Positions 52,371 to 62,355 of a DNA stretch of 64,000 bases are shown here, piece by piece. The notes beneath the pieces are model-generated. The model had not been told where the DNA came from. It did not search any database and saw only the letters and a list, made by a program, of their open reading frames with translations. This DNA is from Aequorivita echinoideorum (lineage in GTDB: Bacteria; Bacteroidota; Bacteroidia; Flavobacteriales; Flavobacteriaceae), in NCBI RefSeq assembly GCF_018476645.1, contig NZ_JAHCTB010000002.1, forward strand, positions 124,001 to 188,000. Direction: 5' to 3'. The translations under genes and the position numbers were made by a program. Numbering within the stretch: the first letter of the stretch is position 1; each line of letters starts with the position of its first letter.

Positions 52371-52409
52371 ACAAAGCCTTGTTTCACGAAAATTGGAACG
52401 AGGCTTTGT
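52371..52409 (+). terminator. Hairpin after the PpiD-like gene
   Basis: ACAAAGCCT (52371-52379) pairs with AGGCTTTGT (52401-52409). The T-run afterwards is short, so termination is probable but not certain. Confidence 0.5.
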
Positions 52410-52488
52410 ACTTTAAACAGCTATCAAAAACTTTATAGGCACACAAAATTACTGTATTTTTAAGGTGCAAATTTTCAGAAAAACCGCT

Positions 52489-53394
52489 ATGGCAAACGAT
52501 GGAATAATTACGGAATTAGAGAAAAAATATCTTAATCTCGGAGAAAATCCAGACAATTATCTAAAGGGATTACTTCAAGCAAAACCTATAAATTATTGGG
52601 ATTATATACAAGTGGACACCCTACTTACGCTTCAAAAGACAAGAACAGATTTTGAGGACGAGAAGATTTTTGTAATGTACCACCAAATCACGGAATTGGT
52701 ATTGAAAATGATGATTTTGGAAATCAGCCAACTTTCCGAAGGTGAAAATTTATCTGAAAAAATCTGGATAGACAAACTCGACCGATTGAAACGATACACC
52801 CGGATGCTCATTACCTCATTTGATATTATGAAAGATGGGATGAGCCACGAGGATTACAATATTTTCCGAGCCACGCTTACGCCCGCAAGCGGTTTTCAAA
52901 GTGCGCAATTCAGAATACTTGAGATTTATTGCACAAAACTGGAAAATCTTGTGAATTCCTATGGGCAGAAACGTCTGCCAGAAAATCCTACGATGGATGA
53001 TTATTTTGAACAATTATATTGGAAGGACGCCGGCTACAATCGTAAAACCGGAAAAATTTCATTGACGCTTAAACAATTTATGGATAAATACGAAGAGGAT
53101 TTTAAGCAACTCGCCAGAAAATTAAATGGAAAAACCTTGGAGGAACGTGTGATGCAGATGGAAAATCCATCTGACGAGTTAAAAGAAAAACTAAAACAAT
53201 TTGATCATTTTTACAATGTTGCCTGGCCCATGGTGCATTTGGATACCGCCAACCATTATCTAAATAGTAAAGGCGAAAACAAAGCCGCCACCGGCGGATC
53301 TGAATGGCAAAAATATCTACACCCTAAATTTCAACAGCGCAAATTTTTCCCAGAATTGTGGACCGCTTCCGAAAAGGAAAATTGGGGAGAATAA
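52489..53394 (+). CDS. kynA: Tryptophan 2,3-dioxygenase
   Basis: Heme dioxygenase of 301 residues converting tryptophan to N-formylkynurenine. Motifs: FVMYHQITELVLKMMILEIS (helix with a substrate-contacting His), TPASGFQSAQFRILEIY with the conserved Arg, and near the C-terminus HLDTANHYLNSKGENKAATG then GSEWQKYL, which gives a TGGS loop. Heme ligand His lies in AWPMVHLDTANHY. ATG 52489 is preferred over an upstream GTG. Its presence with a full trp operon shows both synthesis and breakdown of tryptophan. Confidence 0.88.
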   Translation: MANDGIITELEKKYLNLGENPDNYLKGLLQAKPINYWDYIQVDTLLTLQKTRTDFEDEKIFVMYHQITELVLKMMILEISQLSEGENLSEKIWIDKLDRLKRYTRMLITSFDIMKDGMSHEDYNIFRATLTPASGFQSAQFRILEIYCTKLENLVNSYGQKRLPENPTMDDYFEQLYWKDAGYNRKTGKISLTLKQFMDKYEEDFKQLARKLNGKTLEERVMQMENPSDELKEKLKQFDHFYNVAWPMVHLDTANHYLNSKGENKAATGGSEWQKYLHPKFQQRKFFPELWTASEKENWGE

Positions 53395-53418
53395 TCTTTA
53401 AATCAGTACCGTTTTAAA

Positions 53419-54174
53419 ATGAAGTATCTTTTTACTTTATTTCTATTTTTTAGTTTTTTATCATCAAGCCATTCGCAAATATTGAACGCCGAATCGCTGC
53501 GCAAGGTTACGGATACTTCAGGATTTTCGGGTTCGGCAAGCTTTAATTTTTCGGTGAAACGAAATGCAAATGATTACTTGGGCCTAAGCAATGGCATTCA
53601 TTTACAGTACAAAATGGATAGGCATCTGGTAATTCTGAAAAATGACATCGAGTTTCAAAAAGTGGAAGGCAATAACTTTGAGAACAGCGGTATTCAGCAT
53701 CTTCGCTATAATTATAAATTCCATCCCAGAATTGCCTGGGAAGCATTTGCGCAGGCTCAATACAATAAGGTTTCAAAGATTAATTTTCGAGGATTATTGG
53801 GCACTGGGCCCCGATTCAAGCTTACTACTTTAGATAGATATCGTTTTTATTTAGGCACACTTATAATGTATGAGCAGGAAGAACTGGATGATGATGTGAG
53901 GGCTGTAACACGAGGTTTTCGGGGAAGTGCTTATTTTTCATTCAGCATCTATCCCACAGAAACTATAAGTGTTGTAAGTACCACCTATTACCAACCCAGA
54001 TTAAGGGATTTTGAGGATTACCGTATAAGTAGCCAGACATCCTTGCTTATTGAAATGTTCAAAAATTTTGCGTTTAAGACTTCATATACGTTTACATATA
54101 ATCAATTTCCGGCCGTGGGAATTCCCAATTCACAATATGATTTAACGAGCGGAGTGGTCTATTCCTTTGATTAG
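53419..54174 (+). CDS. DUF481 outer-membrane protein
   Basis: Protein of 251 residues with a signal peptide ending SSHSQ, followed by strands that alternate polar and hydrophobic residues: FSGSASFNFSVKRNANDYLG, LRYNYKFHPRIAWEAFAQAQ, GLLGTGPRFKL. This fits DUF481 (YdiY-like) barrels of salt-induced outer-membrane proteins. It begins 24 bp after kynA. Function unknown. Confidence 0.8.
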   Translation: MKYLFTLFLFFSFLSSSHSQILNAESLRKVTDTSGFSGSASFNFSVKRNANDYLGLSNGIHLQYKMDRHLVILKNDIEFQKVEGNNFENSGIQHLRYNYKFHPRIAWEAFAQAQYNKVSKINFRGLLGTGPRFKLTTLDRYRFYLGTLIMYEQEELDDDVRAVTRGFRGSAYFSFSIYPTETISVVSTTYYQPRLRDFEDYRISSQTSLLIEMFKNFAFKTSYTFTYNQFPAVGIPNSQYDLTSGVVYSFD

Positions 54175-54349
54175 CAACTTGTAAACATTTGCGATCTTTT
54201 CTATTTTAGAAGCAGTACTTTTTTATATTTACATAATTCAAAACCGTGCGCGTATTTTTTTCGTTTATTTAAGCAAACCTTCGAAAAAAACTTGTTCCAA
54301 CGTTTTTGGAAAACCCAATTTTAAAGAATATAAATTTCTTTAGCCATCT

Positions 54350-55030
54350 ATGACAAAACAGGCAACCGCTATACTAATTTTTGCAAATTCTGCACAAGCG
54401 GAAGCGTCATACAAACCTTTCAGTAAAAATTCAAAACTTTTCAGCGAACTCAATAAAGACACGCTTGAGAAAGTAAAAAAGAGCGGGCTGCCGTATTTTC
54501 ATTTTTCAGAAAAAGAACAAATAGGGGATACTTTTGGAGAACGTTATATAAATGCTATAAAAGCGGTTTACAATAGCGGTTTTGAAAATGTAATAACCAT
54601 AGGCAATGATACGCCCTTATTACAAACTTCCCATATAGCTGAAGCTGCGGAAAATTTACGTAAAAATCCGCTTGTGCTGGGACCCTCCCGTGATGGCGGA
54701 TATTATTTGATGGGACTGAACATAGCCTATTTTGAACCCGAGTCTTTTCTGAAACTTCCCTGGCAAACCGGAAATTTGCGCAGCGCTCTTTGCCAATTGC
54801 TTCTGAAAAAGAATGCACAGATAATTTTTCTAGAAACGCTTGTAGATATTGATTCAATCGCTGATGTTGAACTATTAAAGAACAGTTTCAGAAAAATACG
54901 TCAGCGCATTTTCAAAATTCTGGTTCAGCTTCTTACTTTCAACAAGCGAAAAATATATTTCAAAAATTTTCTAGTTGAAAAAATTATTTCCAAAACCTAT
55001 TTTAATAAAGGTTCCCCTTCCCTAGCCTAA
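54350..55030 (+). CDS. DUF2064 GT-A-fold transferase-like protein
   Basis: Protein of 226 residues. DUF2064 core (about 5-165) with the nucleotide-sugar-type motifs GDTFGERYINAIKAVYNSGF, VITIGNDTPLL and LGPSRDGGYYLMGLN. This family includes transferases annotated in arsenosugar pathways. After VDIDSIADVELL comes a basic C-terminal tail of about 60 residues (RKIRQRIFKILVQLLTFNKR) that is not part of the core. It is 42 bp upstream of the Oar-like receptor and may open the cluster. Confidence 0.8.
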   Translation: MTKQATAILIFANSAQAEASYKPFSKNSKLFSELNKDTLEKVKKSGLPYFHFSEKEQIGDTFGERYINAIKAVYNSGFENVITIGNDTPLLQTSHIAEAAENLRKNPLVLGPSRDGGYYLMGLNIAYFEPESFLKLPWQTGNLRSALCQLLLKKNAQIIFLETLVDIDSIADVELLKNSFRKIRQRIFKILVQLLTFNKRKIYFKNFLVEKIISKTYFNKGSPSLA

Positions 55031-55072
55031 TTCGCTTTTTTTCTAAAACTAATTTAAACCAACAATTTTAAG

Positions 55073-58066
55073 ATGATAAAAAATTTACTCATTTGGGTAA
55101 CCTTATGCATTGGATTAAGTGCATTTGCCCAACAAGATATTACTGTTTCCACTACAAATGAAGCGGGAGAACCCGTGCCCAACCTTACACTCATTCTTAC
55201 AAACGGTTCCAGAGGCCTAACCCTACAAGAAACTACCAATGCCCAAGGGAAAGTTATTTTTAAATCTGTACCCGTCATCAATGGCTATCAAGTAATTTTT
55301 GAAGGAAATGAAACCTACGGCCCCACATTTACGCAGGAAATTGATGTGCGTTCCAATCAAAATCCGAGCATTGTGCTGGCTGTTTCGCAGACTATAAGCG
55401 GCGAGCAGCAATTGCAGGAAGTAACGCTATCAAATACTACTTCAGCAAAAATAAACAGAAGGGATGCCGAAGTTTCTTTTGAATTAACTGAACAAGAAAT
55501 TGAGGAAATACCCGTAGAGGGCCGCGATATTACTAGGGTTTTGTACAGATTGCCAAACGTAACCCAAGCAACAGGATTTTTTCCCGAAGCAGCCAATGTA
55601 AGCGTTAACGGTGGAAATTCTCTTTTCACTAATTATTTAATTGACGGTCTTGACAATAATGAAAACTTTTTGGGAGGTCAAAGATTCCCAATTCCAGCTG
55701 GTTTTGTTAAAGATATTACCGTTTTTGCCAGTAATTATTCCGCGGAATATGGATTAACTAGCAATGGTATTATCGACGTTACCACAAAATCTGGAACCAA
55801 TGAACTTACCGGTGAAGTATTTTTTGTAACAAGACCCGGCCCATCCATTGATGGAAACAGCCCCTTTGCACAGCGCGATCTTTCCGGAAACCAAGTGAAG
55901 GATGGATTTGCACGATATCAAGCCGGAGGTGGTGTTGGCGGCGCTTTGGTAAAAGATAAAACGTTTTACTATTTTAATTTTGAGCATACTACAGATGTGA
56001 AGGACAATTTGCTCAACTCCCCAGATTTGGGCGTTGCGGAAACCGTTCGCGGAACCAACTATTTTGAATTGTTTTCAGCAAAAATAGATCAACTGTGGTC
56101 TTCAAATTTCAGAAGCAGTCTGCGGGCCAATGTGGGTCTCGTGGGCATTGAGCGCCAAGGCGGTGGACTGGAAGGTGGTTTAACCTTTCAATCTGCGGGA
56201 AATACCCAAGAGCGCAATAGTTTAAATCTGGCCTTAAAAAATTCATACAACCTAGGCAATATAAGCGGTGAAACCAATATTATGTACAGTCGCTTTAAAT
56301 GGGATTATGCGAAAGCGAACAATCCCAATAATCCACAGGTTTCCGTATTGAATCCAGACCAAGAGCTTATTGCCATTTTAGGAAATCCGGGTTACGTTTT
56401 TGATGAAATAGAAAATACGGTTCAGTTTCAGCAAAAATTCAAGTATTATTTGGAAAACCATACACTTAAGGCCGGGGTTAATTTCATCAGTAGCGACCAC
56501 CAATTATTTGGCGGGGGCAATCCGTTTGGAAACTACACCGTACAACTTACGCAAGCCCAACTCGATAATCTTCGTAATAGCGGTGTAACCCAGGATTTGG
56601 GAATAAACGATTTGCCTAGCGATGTGGCGGTGCTCAACTACAATGTGGAACTACGCCCATCTTCCTTTGGCAAAACACATAACATTTCCAGTATTTATTT
56701 TGAAGATCTTTGGTCAGTAACCGACAGATTAAACCTTACACTAGGACTTCGTTATGATTATGACAATCTTTCTAAAGGCGGTAGCGATGAGGGCGACTGG
56801 AACAACATTGCGCCAAGATTCAATTTTAATTATGAAATTGACGAAAAAAGCGTAGTTCGTGGCGGTTACGGAATTGCCTACGATAAAATAAATTACGCTA
56901 TTTACAGTGATGCGCTTCAGCAGAACACAAACTCTGATGACTATAAAGCACAAATTCAAGCGTTTATAGATATGGGAATACTTCCCGCAGATACCGATAT
57001 TGACAAAGTGACTTTTGATGGCAATGTTTCTGCAAATCTTACAGACGTTACTTATTTGAACGGCCCAACCGGCGCATCATTGCAAGACCAAAGGGAAGGG
57101 GTTTTCAGTAATGAAAGAAGAATTTTAAACCCAAATGGATATGACAATCCATATTCACATCAATTTTCCGTGGGCTATCAAGCGCAGATTGAAGAGGATA
57201 AATTATTTTTCGTGGATCTTTTCCATAATCGTGGGGAAAATCTATTGAGGCTTCGTAACCTCAACGCCGCAGAGGAATTCCCCATAGGTCCGGATTTTGA
57301 TCCAGAGGATATCCGCACACAGGAAGAAGCAGATGCTACTCGACCCGTCCCCATTATCAATGGCATTGGTATCATCAATGGTCAAGAAGTTTCCGGTGTT
57401 GCCAGAAATGTAGTTGTTTCTGAAACCGAAGGAAAATCGCGTTACTACGCTGCCAGTTTCAATTTTCAAAAAGTAAGGGGAACCAGCAATTATTCATATA
57501 GATTGAATTATACCCTTTCTTCACTAAAAAACGATACGGAAGACATCAACTTTCGCCCAAATGATGCCAATAATTATGATGATGAATACGGGCCATCCAT
57601 TAACGATAGACGCCATTTAATCAACGGAATTTTTAATTTTTATCCTTTGGATGGCTCCACAATCACGCTGGCATCGCTACTTCAAAGCGGACAACCCATA
57701 AACAGGATTCCCGATGCATCTATTTACGGCACTACAGATTTAAATAGTGACGGTTCTGCGTTTGGAGATGCCTACCAGGGAAACAGTGACCGCTCACCCG
57801 GTGAGGCCAGGAATAGCGACCGTTTGCCGTGGTCCTTCAATTTTGACGTAGGTTTACAGCATCAATTTAAACTTACCACAGGTACCCGTCTGGAATTGCG
57901 TGCAGATGTTTTCAACGTATTTAACGTTGAAAATTTGAGCGGATACAGCAATAACGCAACCCAAAGCAATCAGATTCAACCCGGTCCGGCATCTTCGGGG
58001 GTTTTTATTCAAAGAAACGCTGGTCCGCCAAGACAATTTCAATTTGGTGCGCGCTATTTATTTTAA
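55073..58066 (+). CDS. Oar-like TonB-dependent receptor
   Basis: Outer-membrane receptor of 997 residues: signal peptide ending SAFAQ, carboxypeptidase-regulatory-like domain (about 20-105; VPNLTLILTNGSRGLTLQET), plug (about 130-240; YRLPNVTQATGFFPEAANVS, NGGNSLFTNYLIDGLDNNEN) and a long barrel ending GARYLF with terminal Phe. No STN domain and no SusD partner, so no direct sigma signalling. It sits between the DUF2064 gene and the ABC importer, which suggests that all handle the same ligand (inference). A terminator follows. Confidence 0.92.
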   Translation: MIKNLLIWVTLCIGLSAFAQQDITVSTTNEAGEPVPNLTLILTNGSRGLTLQETTNAQGKVIFKSVPVINGYQVIFEGNETYGPTFTQEIDVRSNQNPSIVLAVSQTISGEQQLQEVTLSNTTSAKINRRDAEVSFELTEQEIEEIPVEGRDITRVLYRLPNVTQATGFFPEAANVSVNGGNSLFTNYLIDGLDNNENFLGGQRFPIPAGFVKDITVFASNYSAEYGLTSNGIIDVTTKSGTNELTGEVFFVTRPGPSIDGNSPFAQRDLSGNQVKDGFARYQAGGGVGGALVKDKTFYYFNFEHTTDVKDNLLNSPDLGVAETVRGTNYFELFSAKIDQLWSSNFRSSLRANVGLVGIERQGGGLEGGLTFQSAGNTQERNSLNLALKNSYNLGNISGETNIMYSRFKWDYAKANNPNNPQVSVLNPDQELIAILGNPGYVFDEIENTVQFQQKFKYYLENHTLKAGVNFISSDHQLFGGGNPFGNYTVQLTQAQLDNLRNSGVTQDLGINDLPSDVAVLNYNVELRPSSFGKTHNISSIYFEDLWSVTDRLNLTLGLRYDYDNLSKGGSDEGDWNNIAPRFNFNYEIDEKSVVRGGYGIAYDKINYAIYSDALQQNTNSDDYKAQIQAFIDMGILPADTDIDKVTFDGNVSANLTDVTYLNGPTGASLQDQREGVFSNERRILNPNGYDNPYSHQFSVGYQAQIEEDKLFFVDLFHNRGENLLRLRNLNAAEEFPIGPDFDPEDIRTQEEADATRPVPIINGIGIINGQEVSGVARNVVVSETEGKSRYYAASFNFQKVRGTSNYSYRLNYTLSSLKNDTEDINFRPNDANNYDDEYGPSINDRRHLINGIFNFYPLDGSTITLASLLQSGQPINRIPDASIYGTTDLNSDGSAFGDAYQGNSDRSPGEARNSDRLPWSFNFDVGLQHQFKLTTGTRLELRADVFNVFNVENLSGYSNNATQSNQIQPGPASSGVFIQRNAGPPRQFQFGARYLF

Positions 58067-58073
58067 AAAAAAT

Positions 58074-58109
58074 GTAAATCTGGCGGAAGTTATTTCTGCC
58101 AGATTTTTC
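58074..58109 (+). terminator. Intrinsic terminator between TonB receptor and ABC importer
   Basis: AAATCTGGC (58076-58084) pairs with GCCAGATTT (58098-58106), followed by a T-run to 58108. The importer genes start 15 nt later, so read-through or regulated termination is possible. Confidence 0.8.
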
Positions 58110-58122
58110 AAAAATTATATAT

Positions 58123-59337
58123 ATGAAAAAAATAGTATCATTATTCATCCTTTGCTTGGCTATGCTTGCCTGCGGCGAAAAAGAGAAAAAAGAGGTGCGG
58201 GATACTTCGAAGCTTTCTTGGGAAGAAATTGAACAGGAAGCCCACGGTAAAACTGTTACAATGATAATGTGGACGGGCGATTCAAAAATAAATTCATACA
58301 TGAAAAATTATATCGTTCCAAAAGTGAAAAAGGAACTCGATATAAATCTCGAAATTACCAATGGACAAGGTTCGGCAATCGTTCAATTGTTGATGACTGA
58401 AATGCAGGCAAACAAGGAGAAAAGTGATGTGGATATGCTTTGGATTAACGGTGAAACTTTCTACCAATTAAGACAGATTGATGGCCTTTTTGGCCCTTGG
58501 ACTTCTACCGTGCCCAATTCCAAATATATAGATTTTGAAAATCCATTCATCGGCACGGATTTCCAGCAGCCCATCGCTGGATATGAAATGCCTTGGGGAA
58601 ATGTACAAATGGCGCTTATCTACGATTCTGCAAAGGTTGAAAATCCGCCAAAAACCCGAGCGGAGCTTTTGGAATTCGTAAAAAGCAAACCTGGGACTTT
58701 TACTTTTGATAATAGTTTTACCGGGCTTACATTTTTAAAGGCCCTGTTGATTGATATTGCCGGAAATAAAGAAGAATTAATGGGCGATTTTAACGAAGAA
58801 AAATATGAAAAATACAGCGCACAACTGTGGGATTACATTCGAGAATTGAAGCCCTATTTATGGCGAAAAGGCGAAGTTTTTCCTGAGAGCGTTGCGCAAA
58901 TGCACCAGCTTTTTGCCAGTGGCGAATTACTTTTTACGATGAGCAATAACGATGCGGAAGTAGACAGCAAAACGGCTGAAGGTCTTTTTCCTCCCACTGC
59001 AAAGGCGTACGTGCCAGATTTTGGAACCATTCAGAATTCTCATTATTTGGGAATTACAAAGCTATCTGGCGTAAAGGCAGCAGCCATGGTCGTTGCCAAT
59101 ACTATGGTTTCATTTGAGGCACAATTGGAAAAGATGAAACCTTCCGTTTGGGGAGATGGAACCGTGCTAAATATGGAAAAACTTTCTGAAAATGAAAGAA
59201 ATCAATTTGAGAATATCCCCTCCCGCAAACAAGCACCCAATAGAAATGAAATTCAGGACAAAGCCTTGATGGAACTGGCTCCCGAATATATGATTAGGCT
59301 TTCTGAAGATTTCAGAAAAGAAATAATTTTAAAATAA
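58123..59337 (+). CDS. ABC importer solute-binding lipoprotein, YnjB-like
   Basis: Lipoprotein of 404 residues: lipobox MLAC (Cys17), then a bacterial solute-binding fold (extracellular binding protein type 1-like): TVTMIMWTGDSKINSYMKNY, VKKELDINLEITNGQGSAIV, DVDMLWINGETFYQLRQIDG, GYEMPWGNVQMALIYDSAKV, and GTFTFDNSFTGLTFLKALLI. Similar to E. coli YnjB in size and order. The ligand is unknown; the companion genes suggest a modified small molecule rather than a simple sugar. Confidence 0.85.
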   Translation: MKKIVSLFILCLAMLACGEKEKKEVRDTSKLSWEEIEQEAHGKTVTMIMWTGDSKINSYMKNYIVPKVKKELDINLEITNGQGSAIVQLLMTEMQANKEKSDVDMLWINGETFYQLRQIDGLFGPWTSTVPNSKYIDFENPFIGTDFQQPIAGYEMPWGNVQMALIYDSAKVENPPKTRAELLEFVKSKPGTFTFDNSFTGLTFLKALLIDIAGNKEELMGDFNEEKYEKYSAQLWDYIRELKPYLWRKGEVFPESVAQMHQLFASGELLFTMSNNDAEVDSKTAEGLFPPTAKAYVPDFGTIQNSHYLGITKLSGVKAAAMVVANTMVSFEAQLEKMKPSVWGDGTVLNMEKLSENERNQFENIPSRKQAPNRNEIQDKALMELAPEYMIRLSEDFRKEIILK

Positions 59338-59340
59338 TAG

Positions 59341-60204
59341 ATGCCCACACCCAAGCTTAAAAATGTGAGCCGATTTTTATTTGTGGCCATTGTAACCGTT
59401 CCCGTGGTCTCGGGAATGGTTTATGCGGCACTTTACAGTTTGGGTATTATTGGAATTCTGAATACCGAAATCTCATCAAAAGCCTGGCAAACGGTATTTT
59501 TTGGCAAACCGTTTTGGAGCGCAATCGGTTTCAGTCTTTATATTTCCGTGGTGAGTATGGCGATAAGCCTTGCCGTTGCTTTGCTTATTTCAATTAAATG
59601 GCAAAAAAATTTACGGGACGGGCTCTTGGGAACCGCCATTTATTTTCCGCTCTGTTTTCCGGGAACGGTAATGGCATTCTTTAGTTTTCAAATGTTGTCC
59701 AAATCTGGATTTGTATCACGGTTGGGTTTTAATATGGGTTGGATTGAGGATTTACGGGTTTTTCCCAGTTGGATCCACGATGCGTATGGAATAGGTATTA
59801 TTTTTACTTCGGTTTTATTGATTACGCCATTTTTCATCATTCTTTTTTCAAATTTATTTAAAACTGAAAATATTGCTTCCTTTCAGCATTTGGCCAAGAC
59901 TTTTGGCGCTAGCAATCGCCAAATTCTTTGGAAAGTTACCCTCCCCATTTTGCTGAAACGCGCTTCCGTTACCATATATCTATTTACAATTTTCATAATG
60001 GGCAGCTACGAAGTCCCGCTGTTGTTGGGACGGCAGGATCCACAAATGATTTCAGTTGCTATTATTCAAAAAATACAACGCTTCAATTTGAATGACATTC
60101 CGCAGGGTTATGCTATGAGCATTCTGTATGTGCTTTTGATACTATCCGTGGTAATACTGCTTTTTTTCAGAAATAAAAATTTCTTTAAAACGTCAGCAGT
60201 ATGA
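59341..60204 (+). CDS. ABC importer permease 1
   Basis: Integral membrane protein of 287 residues with about six helices and the EAA loop HLAKTFGASNRQILWKVTLP (about 183-202) that contacts the ATPase. It starts 4 nt after the binding-protein gene. Corresponds to one half of YnjC. It overlaps permease 2 by 4 nt. Confidence 0.9.
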   Translation: MPTPKLKNVSRFLFVAIVTVPVVSGMVYAALYSLGIIGILNTEISSKAWQTVFFGKPFWSAIGFSLYISVVSMAISLAVALLISIKWQKNLRDGLLGTAIYFPLCFPGTVMAFFSFQMLSKSGFVSRLGFNMGWIEDLRVFPSWIHDAYGIGIIFTSVLLITPFFIILFSNLFKTENIASFQHLAKTFGASNRQILWKVTLPILLKRASVTIYLFTIFIMGSYEVPLLLGRQDPQMISVAIIQKIQRFNLNDIPQGYAMSILYVLLILSVVILLFFRNKNFFKTSAV

Positions 60205-60968
60205 TGGCCCGAAAAATTCTTCAATCCATATTTATCGCTTCCATTGGGCTTCCCCTAGCTTTTTTACTCTTACTTTCATTTGGCAGGCGCTGGCCGTATC
60301 CGGAAATTTTTCCGAAAGAATTATCCCTCGCTGCTTGGGGATTTCTGGATAACAGCAATATGATTTCAACCTTTTTTCTTTCGCTGGGCATTTCATTTTC
60401 CGTGGCTTTGTTTGTTACTCTTTCGGCTTTTTTCATTTCAAAACATATAGCTTATAGCAAAAAGAGGAATACGTTTATGGTCTTGGCTTATATTCCTTAC
60501 CTTCTTTCGCCGGTAGTAATGGCGGTTATATTCCAATATTATTTTATACTCGTTCAACTTACGGGAACCACGCTGGGCGTAATTATTGCGCAATTTCTAA
60601 TTGCGTTTCCCTTTGGCGTGATTATTTATCTGAATTTTTGGAATGAAAATTTAAAATCGATTGAGGAGCTGAGCAAAACCTTGGGAGGAAATGCATTTCA
60701 AACATTCGTGAAAGTGTTGTATCCCCTTTCAAAAAATGCCATTCTATTATGCTTTTTTCAAGTTTTTCTTATTTCTTGGTTTGAATATGGGCTGACCAAT
60801 TTAATTGGTTCGGGAAAAATTAAGACATTGACGGTGCAGGTTTTTAATTTTGTGAACGAAGCAAATATTTTTTATGCGTCCTTTGCGTGCTGCCTTTTGG
60901 TGATTCCGCCAATGCTTTTGATGTATTTGAATAAAAGATTTATTTTTTTCGCTGAAAAATCGGAATGA
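60201..60968 (+). CDS. ABC importer permease 2
   Basis: Integral membrane protein of 255 residues, six helices, EAA-like loop ELSKTLGGNAFQTFVKVLYP (about 154-173). Two adjacent ATGs (60201, 60204) overlap the upstream stop codon. In E. coli YnjC both halves are fused; here they are separate genes. Confidence 0.9.
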   Translation: MMARKILQSIFIASIGLPLAFLLLLSFGRRWPYPEIFPKELSLAAWGFLDNSNMISTFFLSLGISFSVALFVTLSAFFISKHIAYSKKRNTFMVLAYIPYLLSPVVMAVIFQYYFILVQLTGTTLGVIIAQFLIAFPFGVIIYLNFWNENLKSIEELSKTLGGNAFQTFVKVLYPLSKNAILLCFFQVFLISWFEYGLTNLIGSGKIKTLTVQVFNFVNEANIFYASFACCLLVIPPMLLMYLNKRFIFFAEKSE

Positions 60969-61696
60969 TGGAAAACATACTCGAAATAAAAAATCTGGAT
61001 AAAACCTTTGGAAAGGAGACGGTTTTAAAGAACATAAATCTTTCGCTGAAAAAAAATGCCGTGGTAAGTCTATTGGGCGCTAGCGGAAGCGGAAAGACTA
61101 CCCTCCTAAAAATTATTGCGGGCCTTGAACATCAGAACAATGGCGAAATTTTTCTTAACGGAAAAGAAATTTCAAATATAAAACCACAGCGCAGAAACAT
61201 CGTATATCTATATCAAGAGGCACTTTTGTTTCCGCATTTAAACGCCTTTGAAAACGTAGCTTTCGGTCTTCGGTTACGAAAAACACCGGAGAAGGACGTG
61301 AAACAAAAAGTAATGCAAATGCTGGAATACTTGGGGATGCCAAACCACGCAACTAAAATGGCAAACCAACTTTCCGGCGGCCAGCGACAAAGAATTTCAT
61401 TTGGCCGGGCGATGATAATTGAACCCTCGTTGCTTTTGCTGGACGAACCATTTGGCGCTTTGGATAGTACAACGCGACAAAAAATGCAGGAACTTTTTAA
61501 GGAACTTGCCAAAACGATGCAGCTTTCAGCGCTTTTTGTAACGCACGATTTAAAAGAGGCTATTGTGATGGGAGACAGCATAGGAAAAATTATGAAGGGC
61601 CATTTGAAGCAACATTCAGATTTAAGGGAATTTTATGAGGATGAAGAATCCGGCGTTAAAAAGGAAGTGGAATTTTGGAAACAGTTCATTAATTAA
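60965..61696 (+). CDS. ABC importer ATPase
   Basis: ATP-binding protein of 243 residues: Walker A GASGSGKTT (about 38), Q-loop VYLYQEALLFPHL, signature QLSGGQRQRISFGRA, Walker B LLLLDEPFGALD, H-loop VTHDLKEA. CUT1-like importer type, but it lacks the long C-terminal regulatory domain. Start overlaps the permease 2 stop by 4 nt. Confidence 0.96.
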   Translation: MMENILEIKNLDKTFGKETVLKNINLSLKKNAVVSLLGASGSGKTTLLKIIAGLEHQNNGEIFLNGKEISNIKPQRRNIVYLYQEALLFPHLNAFENVAFGLRLRKTPEKDVKQKVMQMLEYLGMPNHATKMANQLSGGQRQRISFGRAMIIEPSLLLLDEPFGALDSTTRQKMQELFKELAKTMQLSALFVTHDLKEAIVMGDSIGKIMKGHLKQHSDLREFYEDEESGVKKEVEFWKQFIN

Positions 61697-61710
61697 TTAC
61701 ATTTAAAATC

Positions 61711-62355
61711 ATGATAAAAGCGGCAGTAGTTTCAAATGGTTTGCACGGAATACATAAATACTTTGTTTCAAATAAAAATGTGGAATACACCATTTTGGAA
61801 GTCACAAAAAACTTTGATCCAGATTTAAAACCGTATGATTTGTTAGTTGTGCCAAATGGCAGCGACCACATTGCCATGGGCAGGCTGAAGGCGAAAGTGG
61901 CAGATTTTCTAAAGGAAGGAAATACGCTCTTCTGTTTTGATGGGTGGTTCACCAATTGGATTCCCGGCAACCAGTGGATTATGAGCAACGAGAAAAAAAC
62001 AATTGACATTCGCTATAAAGTGAAGACCGATCGTCACAATTTGATGGAAGGGGTTGATATCAATCTACTCATTTACAACCACAACATCAGCGGTTGGTGG
62101 GCATGTGGCTACATTGAAGCCGCTCCGGAAGCAGATGTAATTATTGAAGACACCTGGCAACGGCCCATAATTGTTTTAGATGAAAAAACTACCAATGGCA
62201 CAATGATACTTACCGCTAGTGGACCTTTGGGCGACAGCGGTGCCATACCCACGGATGATGAAAATTCTTATGCTGCGCTGGGAAAATTATACCAAAATAT
62301 GATACGTTTAATCCTTCAAAAAAAAGAAAATGAAAAAAATAGGGTTACTGTTTAA
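61711..62355 (+). CDS. Amidotransferase-fold (ThuA-like) protein, paralogue 1
   Basis: Protein of 214 residues. A Rossmann-like class I glutamine amidotransferase/ThuA fold is suggested by YDLLVVPNGSDHI, a helix VADFLKEGNTLFCFDGWFTN, and GTMILTASGPLGDSGA near the C-terminus. A glutaminase Cys-His-Glu triad is not evident. WW-rich GWWACG and a Trp-rich stretch are shared in position with the next gene, which is a diverged duplicate. It overlaps that gene by 26 nt. Confidence 0.7.
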   Translation: MIKAAVVSNGLHGIHKYFVSNKNVEYTILEVTKNFDPDLKPYDLLVVPNGSDHIAMGRLKAKVADFLKEGNTLFCFDGWFTNWIPGNQWIMSNEKKTIDIRYKVKTDRHNLMEGVDINLLIYNHNISGWWACGYIEAAPEADVIIEDTWQRPIIVLDEKTTNGTMILTASGPLGDSGAIPTDDENSYAALGKLYQNMIRLILQKKENEKNRVTV

